Positions 34,587-43,278 of a stretch of 64,000 nt of DNA are shown here, piece after piece (within the stretch, counting starts at the first letter, position 1; every line of letters begins with the position of its first letter). The DNA is from JAHEZL01 sp964406465. Lineage in GTDB: Bacteria; Bacteroidota; Bacteroidia; Flavobacteriales_C; GCA-002722245. Under the pieces are notes generated by a model. The model saw nothing but the letters and a program-made list of their open reading frames with translations. It made no database searches and had not been told where the DNA came from. Both the position numbers and the translations under genes were made by a program. Location of the stretch: contig CAYORT010000012.1 in assembly GCA_964406465.1 (NCBI GenBank), positions 1 to 64,000 of the forward strand, read 5' to 3'.

Positions 34587-34615
34587 AAAGAGCGATGAAA
34601 TATTCATCGCTCTTT
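34587..34615 (-). terminator. dnaN terminator
   Basis: A 12- to 13-bp stem (AAAGAGCGATGA with TCATCGCTCTTT, loop AATAT) followed on the minus strand by a T tract, 20 bp beyond the dnaN stop. Confidence 0.85.
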
Positions 34616-34635
34616 CCATTTATATTTTGATATTA

Positions 34636-35757
34636 TCAGTTCAACATTACTGGCATCACCAACATCAAGATATCTTCTTCGGCATTTCTTTCTTCAACAG
34701 AAGGAATGATGATACCTGCGCGGTTTGGTGCCGACATTTCGATGTTTATGCTGTTGCTGTCCATGTTGTTCAACATCTCAATTAAGAACTTAGAGTTGAA
34801 ACCAATTTCCATGTCGTCGCCTTCGTATTGGCAAGTCAATCTTTCGCTAGCTTCATTCGAAAAATCTAAATCTTCTGCAGAAATGTTCAATTCACTTCCT
34901 TGAATTTTCAAACGAACCTGGTGTGTAGTTTTATTTGCGAAAATAGATACACGTTTGATAGAGTTCAAAAGAAGAGCTCTGTCGATGGTAAGTTTGTTCG
35001 GATTTTGTTTTGGAATTACCGCTTCGTAGTTTGGATATTTACCTTCAATCAAACGGCAAATCAAATTGATATTGTCGAAAGAGAAGAAGGCATTTGATGC
35101 ATTGTACTCAATTTTAACGGCAACATCTTTTGTTCCAATGTTTGAACGCAAAAGAGTAAGAGGTTTAGAAGGTAAAATGAAAGAAGAAGTTTTACCAGCC
35201 TTTGAATCGAAACGCTTGTAACGAACCAATTTGTGGGCATCTGTAGCAACGAAAGTGATGTTCTCTTGAGATAACTCGCAAAATACTCCCGACATTACCG
35301 GTCTTAGTTCATCGTTACCCGCAGCAAACAATGTTTTGTTGATGGCACCCAATAATACTTTTGAGTTGATTTCTACTGTAGAAGCTTGCTCGATAGCCGG
35401 AGTTTTAGGAAACTCTTCGCCATTGAAACCGCTTAATTTATATTTACCGTAGTCGCTTAAAATCTCGATGCCGAAGTTTTCTTTGTTAACCGAGAATGTA
35501 AGTGGATGATCGGGAAAAGTCTTTAAAATTTCAATCAACAATTTACCAGGAATAGCCACTTTGCCATTCTCCTTAGATTCGATTTGCATTTTTGCCGACA
35601 TGGTGATTTCTAAATCGGATGCAGAAATACTTAAATCGTTACCGTTGATGTCGAAAAGGAAATTATCTAAAATCGGCAAAGCATTGTTCGAACTCAATAC
35701 TCCGCCTGTTAGTTGCAGTTGCTTTAGCAATGAGGCACTTGATACTATAAATTTCAT
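34636..35757 (-). CDS. dnaN: DNA polymerase III sliding clamp (beta subunit)
   Basis: 373 residues, the three-domain clamp that tethers replicative polymerase to DNA. MKFIVSSASLLKQLQ at the start, LPILDNFLFDI, SGVFCELSQENITFVATDAHKLV in the middle and the C-terminal LMLVMPVMLN, which forms the hydrophobic cleft. A monocistronic unit with its own -7 box and terminator; it is not next to dnaA here. Confidence 0.97.
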   Translation of the reverse strand: MKFIVSSASLLKQLQLTGGVLSSNNALPILDNFLFDINGNDLSISASDLEITMSAKMQIESKENGKVAIPGKLLIEILKTFPDHPLTFSVNKENFGIEILSDYGKYKLSGFNGEEFPKTPAIEQASTVEINSKVLLGAINKTLFAAGNDELRPVMSGVFCELSQENITFVATDAHKLVRYKRFDSKAGKTSSFILPSKPLTLLRSNIGTKDVAVKIEYNASNAFFSFDNINLICRLIEGKYPNYEAVIPKQNPNKLTIDRALLLNSIKRVSIFANKTTHQVRLKIQGSELNISAEDLDFSNEASERLTCQYEGDDMEIGFNSKFLIEMLNNMDSNSINIEMSAPNRAGIIIPSVEERNAEEDILMLVMPVMLN

Positions 35758-35782
35758 GTCAGTTTTTTTAATGGATACCTCG

Positions 35783-35790
35783 CAAATATA
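35783..35790 (-). promoter_or_regulatory. dnaN -7 box
   Basis: TATATTTG on the minus strand, an exact TAnnTTTG match, 26 nt before the dnaN ATG, giving a short leader. No clear -33 TTG was found at the usual spacing. Confidence 0.45.
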
Positions 35791-35861
35791 ACCGATTCAT
35801 TTTGGGGGATATCCTTTGAAAAGGGGAAATTATTAACAAATTATAAAAAAGGGGAGATAAG

Positions 35862-35880
35862 CAGGGCAATAGTTCCTTAC
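35862..35880 (+). repeat. Partial copy of the IS110-flanking palindrome arm
   Basis: CAGGGCAATAGTTCCTT repeats the outer 15-17 bases of the 33-bp arms at 23728 and 25020, then diverges. It lies 8 bp beyond the DUF4340 stop. It shows that the arm sequence exists in the genome without the IS. Confidence 0.6.
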
Positions 35881-35887
35881 GTCAATT

Positions 35888-36904
35888 TTAAAAACTAGTG
35901 AAATCACTCAAATTCTTGGTCAGCCTATCAAAGATGTAATACTGCAAAATGCACAGTTCTTTATCGTTCGAGGTGATTCCAAAAAGTCTATCTACATCGT
36001 ATTCAGTGTGTTGTCCTAAATAATTAACCTCGCCTGGTTGTGTTTTTCTTTTGTAGCCTTTCACCGTGTTTTTATTGTTTTTGGTATCGATTACGGTAAT
36101 CACAAATTCGGGAGTAGTTCTTAAAAGAGAATCGCGTTTGCTAAGGTTGTTTTTGGTAACAAAACTTTCTGCTGCCACTTCTTTGTAGTTGAGCAAGTAA
36201 GTTTTTAGCGCTGCCATATTCACTTTGGGTGCAGCAACATCAGAGTAAAGGGGAAAGAGTTCAATTTTATTTTCGTCGATTTCAACTTTAAATGATTGCG
36301 CTTTGTTTTGCGGATATTCTACCATGATAGTTTTGATGCCCATTTCGGGGAAGTAGAAGAGGTGCGTGTCTCTCCACAGATCTTCATCTGAAGCATAGCG
36401 TTCTGTAAGATATCCTTCAAATCCTTCGATATGTGTTACGAAGGGAGTGGTAGAACTTTCTCCATCTTCGTTGAGCATGAGCATGTAGGTGCCTCTTGAA
36501 TCCATGGTTTTGCCACCTACCCAGTAGCTTTTAATCAACTCGTCGTTGGCGTAAATTTGCACCCATTTGTGATGCACAGCCAACAAGCTGTTTAACTGTT
36601 TGATGCCTTCTTTTGGAATTCTGTTCTTTACTTTAACCTTATTGATGGTGGTGAGTAGGGTGGCCATTAAATCGGGACGCGCCATGAACTTTCCGTTTAC
36701 TTTCCATGATTCGCCATTTTTGGTAAGTACTATAGAATCGTGGCCCTTTTCACTAATGATAATTTCATCTATGGCTTCAATGTTTTTTACGCCAAAATCT
36801 CTCATTTCTTCTCTGTAGGCAGCGTCGTCATTGGGAGATAGCCACAAGTAGGCTGCAACACCAACAAGTACAAGAACTAAAACGATGATGATTTTGTTTT
36901 TCAT
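35888..36904 (-). CDS. DUF4340 domain protein
   Basis: 338 residues: one N-terminal membrane anchor (IIIVLVLVLVGVAAYLWL) and a periplasmic beta-rich domain with the DUF4340 pattern (ISEKGHDSIVLTKNGESWKVNG, then a repeat of this layout). DUF4340 genes are regularly linked to GldG-like ABC auxiliary proteins. It overlaps gldG by 4 bp, so it is the third gene of the gldF-gldG operon; its biochemical role is unknown. Confidence 0.82.
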   Translation of the reverse strand: MKNKIIIVLVLVLVGVAAYLWLSPNDDAAYREEMRDFGVKNIEAIDEIIISEKGHDSIVLTKNGESWKVNGKFMARPDLMATLLTTINKVKVKNRIPKEGIKQLNSLLAVHHKWVQIYANDELIKSYWVGGKTMDSRGTYMLMLNEDGESSTTPFVTHIEGFEGYLTERYASDEDLWRDTHLFYFPEMGIKTIMVEYPQNKAQSFKVEIDENKIELFPLYSDVAAPKVNMAALKTYLLNYKEVAAESFVTKNNLSKRDSLLRTTPEFVITVIDTKNNKNTVKGYKRKTQPGEVNYLGQHTEYDVDRLFGITSNDKELCILQYYIFDRLTKNLSDFTSF

Positions 36905-38664
36905 TTTCTGGCGTATTTTCTGGTCCTAACTGCATTATATAGGAAACCGAAAATAACAATGAACACTAAAGGAACACCGATATTTACGGCTTTCACTTGA
37001 TTTCCTTTTTCGCGAATTGTGGCTTTGTTAAGTAAGCGCATTTGAATCTTTTTTGATCTCGCTTGAATGATATCTTCATCGCCCATCAAGTAGTTGAAGG
37101 CATTCAATAAAAACTTCTTGTTGTCGAAATACAAACGGTTTTCTGGGTCGGCACCTAACGGCATTGGCTGTCCTCTTACAAAGTCGTTTTTAGCTATGTC
37201 ACCATCAGAGATTACCAACATTTTGGTTGGTTTACTAAGGTCTTTTTTAAGGGCGTTACCGAAAGGAGCAATTCTGTTTTTGTAATAGGAGTTGAATACT
37301 CCTTCTAATAGAACGGCAACAGGTTTTTTGCCATCATTGAAACTTGAATCTGGGCCGTTTATCGCTGCATCAAAACTTACTCTAACTGGAGCTCTTACAA
37401 TTTTTGAGTTTTCGCTTGTTGTTAAAAGAATAGTTTTACTTGTTCCAGGAGTTGGAATAGTATCAATTGTACTTGCAAATTTTAATTTAATAGGATCTAG
37501 ATTTGTAGTAATTACATTTTCGTTATCTGTTGCGATTATTGGGAAGTATACCCATTGCATTTGTTTGTAATTATCATCTTTTCCAAATTTCCCCACCTGC
37601 ATGGTGATAGGTGCGCAAAGTGCATCTTCAATAATATTATTGTTAATTCTGATGCCATAGTTGTACAACATTTCTTCGGTGTTAAGCTTGTTGATCATGG
37701 CAGGGAAGAGGTTGCTCACGCGCAAGCTATCCATCTCGGCTTTTACTTGATCAATCATCCATACGGTAACACCACCTCTCATAATAAATTGGTCGATAAC
37801 AAATTTTTCTTCTTCCGACAACATCTTTGCATCGATGTTTTTGTCGTTAGGAAAGTATTGACGGTTGATGGCATTTAAAACATTGAGGTCATCTTGATTT
37901 CTTGGTTTAGCAATCACCAAAGCATCAATTTCATCGAGGGCATCTTTTTGCACAATGCCGTTGGTATCGGTAAGCATTACAGGGCCAGTCATGTAATAAT
38001 CTGATAAAGCCATTGCAATATCGTTCACATATCGTCCATCCAACTCACCATGGCCTTGTAAAAATCCAACTACTTTATAATCTTTCTTAGCCTTTTTTAG
38101 AATTCTAATAGCAGTAGTTAAGTTGTGTTCTAGGTTTTGCATCGATTTGTTAAGCGCCTCAATATGATTGCCCACAATCTCTGTATTTAAAACATTTACT
38201 GGATAATTTTTGCCTTTATAATACACCATTACGCCAGGCACTATATAAACCTGCTTGGTTCCGTTTTCAGTTTTTTCTGAAACATTGGTATACTGCAAAC
38301 CTTTTTGAGTTAAATCTCTAATAAACTCTTCGTGATTTTCCACCGAATAAGGGTCGATAAACTCGTATTCGATATTGTCGGGATTTATATTTCTAAACTC
38401 TTCTAATCTACCTTTTATTTGTTCTCTAAACTCAACAAATTTAGAAGGCAGGTTATCACCGGTTAAGTAAACCTTAAACTCTACTACATCATCTAAATTG
38501 CTAATTAAGTTAACGGTAGCATCGGTAAGTGTAAATCTTTTATCGGCAGTTAAATCGAGACGAACATATTTTTTAGTGGCAATAAAATTCACCACTACTA
38601 AAATTGCTATAGCAGCAATAAACTTAATGATGTCGCTATTTTTTCTTTTGTTTTTCATTACCAT
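36901..38664 (-). CDS. gldG: Gliding-associated ABC transporter component GldG
   Basis: 587 residues: an N-terminal membrane helix (IIKFIAAIAILVVVNFIA), a large periplasmic part (ABC_transp_aux type: LDLTADKRFTLTDATVNLI, GFLQGHGELDG, MRGGVTVWMIDQV), and a C-terminal helix (VFIVIFGFLYNAV). It works with GldA (ATPase) and GldF (permease), which support gliding in Flavobacteriia. The start is ATG 38664 or ATG 38658 (two codons later); the former overlaps the gldF stop by 7 bp. Confidence 0.93.
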   Translation of the reverse strand: MVMKNKRKNSDIIKFIAAIAILVVVNFIATKKYVRLDLTADKRFTLTDATVNLISNLDDVVEFKVYLTGDNLPSKFVEFREQIKGRLEEFRNINPDNIEYEFIDPYSVENHEEFIRDLTQKGLQYTNVSEKTENGTKQVYIVPGVMVYYKGKNYPVNVLNTEIVGNHIEALNKSMQNLEHNLTTAIRILKKAKKDYKVVGFLQGHGELDGRYVNDIAMALSDYYMTGPVMLTDTNGIVQKDALDEIDALVIAKPRNQDDLNVLNAINRQYFPNDKNIDAKMLSEEEKFVIDQFIMRGGVTVWMIDQVKAEMDSLRVSNLFPAMINKLNTEEMLYNYGIRINNNIIEDALCAPITMQVGKFGKDDNYKQMQWVYFPIIATDNENVITTNLDPIKLKFASTIDTIPTPGTSKTILLTTSENSKIVRAPVRVSFDAAINGPDSSFNDGKKPVAVLLEGVFNSYYKNRIAPFGNALKKDLSKPTKMLVISDGDIAKNDFVRGQPMPLGADPENRLYFDNKKFLLNAFNYLMGDEDIIQARSKKIQMRLLNKATIREKGNQVKAVNIGVPLVFIVIFGFLYNAVRTRKYARK

Positions 38665-39398
38665 TTTCTTGCGCTAAGCACCAATTTAGTCAACAAAATA
38701 AAAAATGTAATTGCAGTGAAATAGTATACTACATCTCTCGAGTCAATTTGTCCCTGACTCACCGAATAGTAGTGGTAAGAGATGCCCAGTTGATTTACCA
38801 GCAAATCGTATTTGCCAAAGAAGTTCAATTCTGAGATGAACTCAAAACCGATATAACAGAAAATACAAAGTACGATAGAAATGATTAACGCAATGATTTG
38901 GTTTTTGGTCACCGATGAAGAAAAAATACCTATTGAGATGAATATGGCGCCAAGCAGGAAGAGTCCGATATACGAGCCTAAAGTTGCCCCTCTATCTATG
39001 TTTCCTTGCGGAGCACCTAAGCTGTACACCGTAAAATAGTACACAATAGTAGGAAGAAGGGTAAGTGCTAAAATGACAATGTTGGCAAGATATTTAGCCA
39101 AAACAATTTGAAGGTCGCTAATAGGTTTGGTAACGATTAACTCAAGAGTACCAAGTAATTTTTCATCGGCAAAAGAGCGCATGGTCATGGCTGGAATGAG
39201 CAAAAGGTAAAGCCAAGGAGCCATGGCAAACAAGGGTTCTAAGGTTGCGAATCCCGAATCTAAAATATTGTTGTTGCTGCCGCTATCTGGAATAATAAAA
39301 AGGAACAAGCCTGTAGCCACCAAAAACGCACAAATAATAACATATCCGATGAGCGAGCCGAAAAAACTTTTTATTTCTTTAGAGAATAAAGCGAACAT
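38658..39398 (-). CDS. gldF: Gliding-associated ABC transporter permease GldF
   Basis: 246 residues with six membrane helices of the ABC-2 permease type: FALFSKEIKSFFGSLIGYVI at the start, then TMRSFADEKLLGTLELIVTKPIS (conserved cytoplasmic coupling segment). The ATG at 39398 is preferred; the extension to 39452 overlaps queE and adds no signal. It begins about 40 bp from the divergent queE. The ATPase gldA is not in the window. Confidence 0.92.
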   Translation of the reverse strand: MFALFSKEIKSFFGSLIGYVIICAFLVATGLFLFIIPDSGSNNNILDSGFATLEPLFAMAPWLYLLLIPAMTMRSFADEKLLGTLELIVTKPISDLQIVLAKYLANIVILALTLLPTIVYYFTVYSLGAPQGNIDRGATLGSYIGLFLLGAIFISIGIFSSSVTKNQIIALIISIVLCIFCYIGFEFISELNFFGKYDLLVNQLGISYHYYSVSQGQIDSRDVVYYFTAITFFILLTKLVLSARKW

Positions 39399-39437
39399 GG
39401 CGTAAAAATAGAAAAAAGTTTTAACTATTTTCGTGTA

Positions 39438-40085
39438 ATGCAAATCACTCATCTTAGCGATTCTAACAAGATTTTACTAGACCAAGGAAAGATGCTTCCT
39501 GTGATGGAAGAGTTCTATACCATTCAAGGTGAGGGCGCTAACACTGGTAAGCCTGCCTATTTCATTAGAGTAGGAGGCTGTGATGTGGGCTGTCATTGGT
39601 GCGATGTAAAAGAATCATGGAATCCTGCATTGCATCCTTTAAAGAGTGTTGATGAGGTGGTGCAAGCCGCATTGAAGTTTCCGGCGAGCGATATTGTGAT
39701 TACTGGCGGCGAGCCAACGATCTATAATTTAGAGTACTTAACAGAGCAACTTACAAAGCACGGTAAGCAGGTTTTTTTGGAAACTTCTGGAGCTTATCCA
39801 CTAACAGGAAACTGGCATTGGATTTGCCTTTCACCAAAGAAGACTGCTCCACCAATGAACGATATTTACGCCAAAGCACACGAGTTGAAAGTGATTATTT
39901 TTAATCATAACGATTTTAAATGGGCCGAGGAACACGCAGCAAAGGTGAGCAGCACTTGCAGGTTGTACATGCAACCCGAATGGAGCAAAAGCAAAGAAAT
40001 GTTGAATGCCATTATTGATTATGTGCAACAGCATCCACGATGGAATATATCACTGCAGACTCATAAATTTATGGGGATACCGTGA
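39438..40085 (+). CDS. queE: 7-carboxy-7-deazaguanine synthase
   Basis: Radical-SAM enzyme of the queuosine pathway that contracts 6-carboxytetrahydropterin to 7-carboxy-7-deazaguanine. 215 residues; the cluster motif is C48-x3-C52-x2-C55 in GGCDVGCHWCD. FYTIQGEG precedes it and ITGGEPT follows. TATTTTCG followed by TGTA precedes the ATG. The start at 39438 is a few residues longer than the family core; ATG at residue 19 (MLPVMEEF) is an alternative. Confidence 0.9.
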   Translation: MQITHLSDSNKILLDQGKMLPVMEEFYTIQGEGANTGKPAYFIRVGGCDVGCHWCDVKESWNPALHPLKSVDEVVQAALKFPASDIVITGGEPTIYNLEYLTEQLTKHGKQVFLETSGAYPLTGNWHWICLSPKKTAPPMNDIYAKAHELKVIIFNHNDFKWAEEHAAKVSSTCRLYMQPEWSKSKEMLNAIIDYVQQHPRWNISLQTHKFMGIP

Positions 40086-40159
40086 GGAATGAATGTTAAG
40101 CGTTCTTATGAAGTTAGTGACGCACGCTAAAAAAAAACAGACTTTAAATAATATCAAGC

Positions 40160-42106
40160 ATGAAATTAATCTTCACTTTTTTTATATCGCTAGTAATGTT
40201 AGGCTGCCTATCGGCTCAAACACCAAAGCAGAAATATACCATCACTTCTAAAAAGGCGATTGAATATTTTGAGTCGGCGCAAAGTGCGATGATGATAGAT
40301 AGTTTAAACGAAGCTCTATCGTTGGCCAATAAAGCTATTGATAAAGAGCCGCTTTTTGCCGAAGCTTATTTATTGAGAAGCTATGTTTATGCCGATAGAA
40401 AAGAATACAAAACAGCTATTGAAAACATTGAGAAGGCAATATCTATCAATGCCGACTTCTTTCCAGCGATGTATCTTGATTTGGGCGGATTGTATTTTGA
40501 AATTCATGAGTTCGACAAATCGAAAGAAATACTCACCAAGTATCTTCAAAAATACAAGCCAGGTGAAAAACTTAAGCCTAAAGCAGAAAGAATTATTGCC
40601 AATTGCGACTTCTCTAAATGGGCAATGGCTAGACCAGTGGATATTAATCCGGTGAATGCCGGACCGGAAATTAACTCCATTAACAAAGACTACAATCCAG
40701 TTATTACGGTGGATGGAGAGTTGTTTATGGTAACTAGAACTATTCCCGATAAATCGGCAAGAATGGGTGCACAAGAAGATTTTTATGTATCTAACTGGGA
40801 TGGACAAGCATGGACTACCGCGCAAAACATGGGTTCACCCATCAATTCGCATTTGAATGAAGGTGCACCTACCTTTTCTGCCGATGGCAAAATTATGATT
40901 TTTGTAATTATTGGCGATGAAGGAAATTATGGTCCAGGCAGAACAGGAATGGGCAGCGGTGATTTGTTTTTTTGTCAGAAAATAAATGGAAAATGGACTG
41001 CACCTAAAAATTTGGGAGCAGTAGTAAATTCACGAAATAATGATACTCAACCTTCATTGTCGGCCGACGGAAAAACATTGTACTTCTCGTCTAACCGCCC
41101 TGGCGGTTTCGGTACATCCGATTTATATGTCACAAAATATACTGCTACCGGCTGGACTATCCCCGAAAATCTTGGTCCGAAAATAAACACCACCGAAATA
41201 GAAGATGGTGTGTTTATTCATCCTAACAATCAAGTGTTGTATTTTTCATCTGCTGGTTTACCGGGGTTGGGGCAACGAGATATTTACATGTGTAAACGCC
41301 AGTTTGATGGCACATGGGGTGCACCAATTAATTTGGGTTACCCTATCAACACAAGCGAATCAGAAAGAAGTTTGTTTATCGATGCCAAAGGTGATTTCGC
41401 TTATTTTTCTTCCGACCGACCAGGTGGTGTGGGCGATTTAGATATCTATAAATTTAAAATGCCGCAATCACTTAAGCCCGAGCCAGTAACTTATATGAAA
41501 GGTGTGGTGTACGATGCAGTGACCAAACAACCTTTGAATGCTCAATTTGAATTGTTGGATTTGCAAACAGGCAAACAAGTTTACTCCTCATCTTCTGATG
41601 CCAAAGATGGTTCGTTTTTGGTTTGTTTGCCAACTGGCAGAAATTATGCTTTAAATGTGCAAGCCGACAATGGTTATTTGTTCTTTACCGAAAATTTTGA
41701 GCTTACGAATCCTAAAAATGGGGAAGATGCCTATAGAAAAGATGTGCCTCTCAATAAAATGTTGAAAGACGCTACCGTTGTGCTTAAGAATGTTTTCTTC
41801 GATACCGATTCGTACGATTTGAAACCCGAGTCGAAAGTTGAGTTGGATAAATTGGTTCAGTTTTTAAATGACAATGTATCGCTTAAAATAGAGTTGGGCG
41901 GACATACCGACAATCAAGGTGATAAGAAACACAATCAGGTTTTATCATTGAGAAGAGCTACTGCTGTGAGAGATTATTTAGTTGCTCAAGGTATCTCTGC
42001 CGATAGATTGACAGTAAGTGGTTATGCCGATTTAAAACCAATTGATAGCAATGATACAGAGAAGGGGAGAGCACTTAATAGAAGAATGGAGTTTAAGGTG
42101 TTGTAG
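40160..42106 (+). CDS. TPR/PD40/OmpA-family protein (PorE-like)
   Basis: 648 residues: lipoprotein-like or ordinary signal peptide (LVMLGCLSAQ), TPR repeats (about 30-140), a beta-propeller of PD40 repeats (about 170-440; TLYFSSNRPGGFGTSDLYV and close relatives), a carboxypeptidase-regulatory/CNA-B-like domain (about 445-530), and a C-terminal OmpA domain (about 540-648, DTDSYDLKPES, GGHTDNQGDKKHNQVLSLRRA). This order matches P. gingivalis PorE, a T9SS component tethered to peptidoglycan. No other T9SS machinery genes are near, so it could also be another member of this widespread architecture. Confidence 0.8.
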   Translation: MKLIFTFFISLVMLGCLSAQTPKQKYTITSKKAIEYFESAQSAMMIDSLNEALSLANKAIDKEPLFAEAYLLRSYVYADRKEYKTAIENIEKAISINADFFPAMYLDLGGLYFEIHEFDKSKEILTKYLQKYKPGEKLKPKAERIIANCDFSKWAMARPVDINPVNAGPEINSINKDYNPVITVDGELFMVTRTIPDKSARMGAQEDFYVSNWDGQAWTTAQNMGSPINSHLNEGAPTFSADGKIMIFVIIGDEGNYGPGRTGMGSGDLFFCQKINGKWTAPKNLGAVVNSRNNDTQPSLSADGKTLYFSSNRPGGFGTSDLYVTKYTATGWTIPENLGPKINTTEIEDGVFIHPNNQVLYFSSAGLPGLGQRDIYMCKRQFDGTWGAPINLGYPINTSESERSLFIDAKGDFAYFSSDRPGGVGDLDIYKFKMPQSLKPEPVTYMKGVVYDAVTKQPLNAQFELLDLQTGKQVYSSSSDAKDGSFLVCLPTGRNYALNVQADNGYLFFTENFELTNPKNGEDAYRKDVPLNKMLKDATVVLKNVFFDTDSYDLKPESKVELDKLVQFLNDNVSLKIELGGHTDNQGDKKHNQVLSLRRATAVRDYLVAQGISADRLTVSGYADLKPIDSNDTEKGRALNRRMEFKVL

Positions 42107-42114
42107 TCGAGATT

Positions 42115-43161
42115 TTAAGCGAAATCTTCTTTAAGCAAATCGGTAAATTTCTTCTTTCCTTTTAGAAAGTACTGTTTAACAATACTTCTCTTGTAGATTC
42201 TAGGAAGATCTTTGTTTCTGATAGTATTTTGAATATGTCTTCTTTTTTTCAATGTTTTAGGTAGGGTAGCATAAAAGCGCATGTGCGCGCGAAACACAGC
42301 GAAGGCATGAGTGAAGTCTCTATCAAAAACAAACTTCATAGCTGCAATGCCATCTAAAATCATCTTGTACAAAATGTTTGGAAACAAGTTTTTGGTGGGT
42401 AGGTTTTTAACCAACATCACCAAGTTGTTTCTAAAATTTAGATAAGGCTTCATCGGATTGTTAGAAGGTAAGGTTCCTCCGCCAATATGATAAATTTTAG
42501 AATGAGGGGTGTACATGATTTTGTAGCCCAAATTCTTAATTCTCCAGCACAAATCTATTTCTTCTTGGTGCGCAAAAAAGTCTTCGTCTAAACCGCCAGC
42601 TTCCCAATAAATTTCACTTCTCACCATCATACATGCGCCGGTAGCCCAAAAGATTTCGTCTACTTCGTCGTATTGTCCGTGATCCTCCTCTACATCTTGA
42701 AAGAGTCTTCCTTTACAAAAAGGATATCCCATGTAATCAATAAATCCGCCAGCGCCACCAGCATATTCAAATTTTGTTTTGTGATCGTACCACAAAATTT
42801 TGGGCTGACAAACACCAAAAGTCTTATCACTTTCCATCAATTCATAAAGCGGTTCAATCCAGTTTGGAGTGACTTCAATATCTGAATTAAGTAAGATGTA
42901 ATAAGGTGTTTTAATTTGTTGAAGAGCCAAGTTGTAGCCTCGAGCAAAACCTTCATTGCCGGGATTGATAATAATTTCAATCTCGGGGTAATTGGCTTTC
43001 ATAAAAGCTACTGAATCATCAGATGATTGATTATCGGCAATAACAATATTTGCATAATTAGGCAGGCTATTTTTCAACACCGGAAGAAATCTTTCCAGGT
43101 ATCGTTTACCGTTCCAATTAAGAATTACGATCGCAACTTTTATATCTTGGTTTTCCAACAT
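42115..43161 (-). CDS. Glycosyltransferase family 2
   Basis: 348 residues, GT-A fold. VAIVILNWNGKRYLERFLP at the start, IVIADNQSSDDS nucleotide-binding segment, the metal-binding YILLNSDIEVTPNW, and EIDLCWRIKNLGYKI for the acceptor side, as in rhamnosyl- and related transferases. It should act in cytoplasmic glycan assembly; the acceptor is unknown. Its stop lies 8 bp from the convergent OmpA gene. TATATTTA seven nt before the ATG may be its -7 box. Confidence 0.88.
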   Translation of the reverse strand: MLENQDIKVAIVILNWNGKRYLERFLPVLKNSLPNYANIVIADNQSSDDSVAFMKANYPEIEIIINPGNEGFARGYNLALQQIKTPYYILLNSDIEVTPNWIEPLYELMESDKTFGVCQPKILWYDHKTKFEYAGGAGGFIDYMGYPFCKGRLFQDVEEDHGQYDEVDEIFWATGACMMVRSEIYWEAGGLDEDFFAHQEEIDLCWRIKNLGYKIMYTPHSKIYHIGGGTLPSNNPMKPYLNFRNNLVMLVKNLPTKNLFPNILYKMILDGIAAMKFVFDRDFTHAFAVFRAHMRFYATLPKTLKKRRHIQNTIRNKDLPRIYKRSIVKQYFLKGKKKFTDLLKEDFA

Positions 43162-43227
43162 GGGGTTGTAAATATAGATAAGATTGGCTGAACCAAAAAG
43201 GGTTGCATGAAATTCGGTATTTAAACA

Positions 43228-43259
43228 AAAAATCCTCCCGTTTTCACGAGAGGATTTTT
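43228..43259 (-). terminator. Terminator of the 957-residue T9SS cargo gene
   Basis: Ten-bp stem AAAAATCCTC/GAGGATTTTT with a 12-nt loop; on the minus strand it is followed by a T run. Located 20 bp after the stop of the gene at 43279-46152. Confidence 0.75.
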
Positions 43260-43278
43260 ACGTATTTATGGTGATGAA

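Larger units (their letters stand above)
34243..34635. other. 393-bp intergenic region with repeat copy C
   Basis: Between yciI and the 3' end of dnaN. It contains AT-rich sequence without a supported gene, repeat copy C (34482-34550) and the dnaN terminator (34587-34615). Confidence 0.5.

Noticed and set aside
40370..40825. 151-codon reading frame antisense to the OmpA-family gene
   Set aside because: Composition is cysteine- and histidine-rich and it lies wholly within a strongly supported gene.
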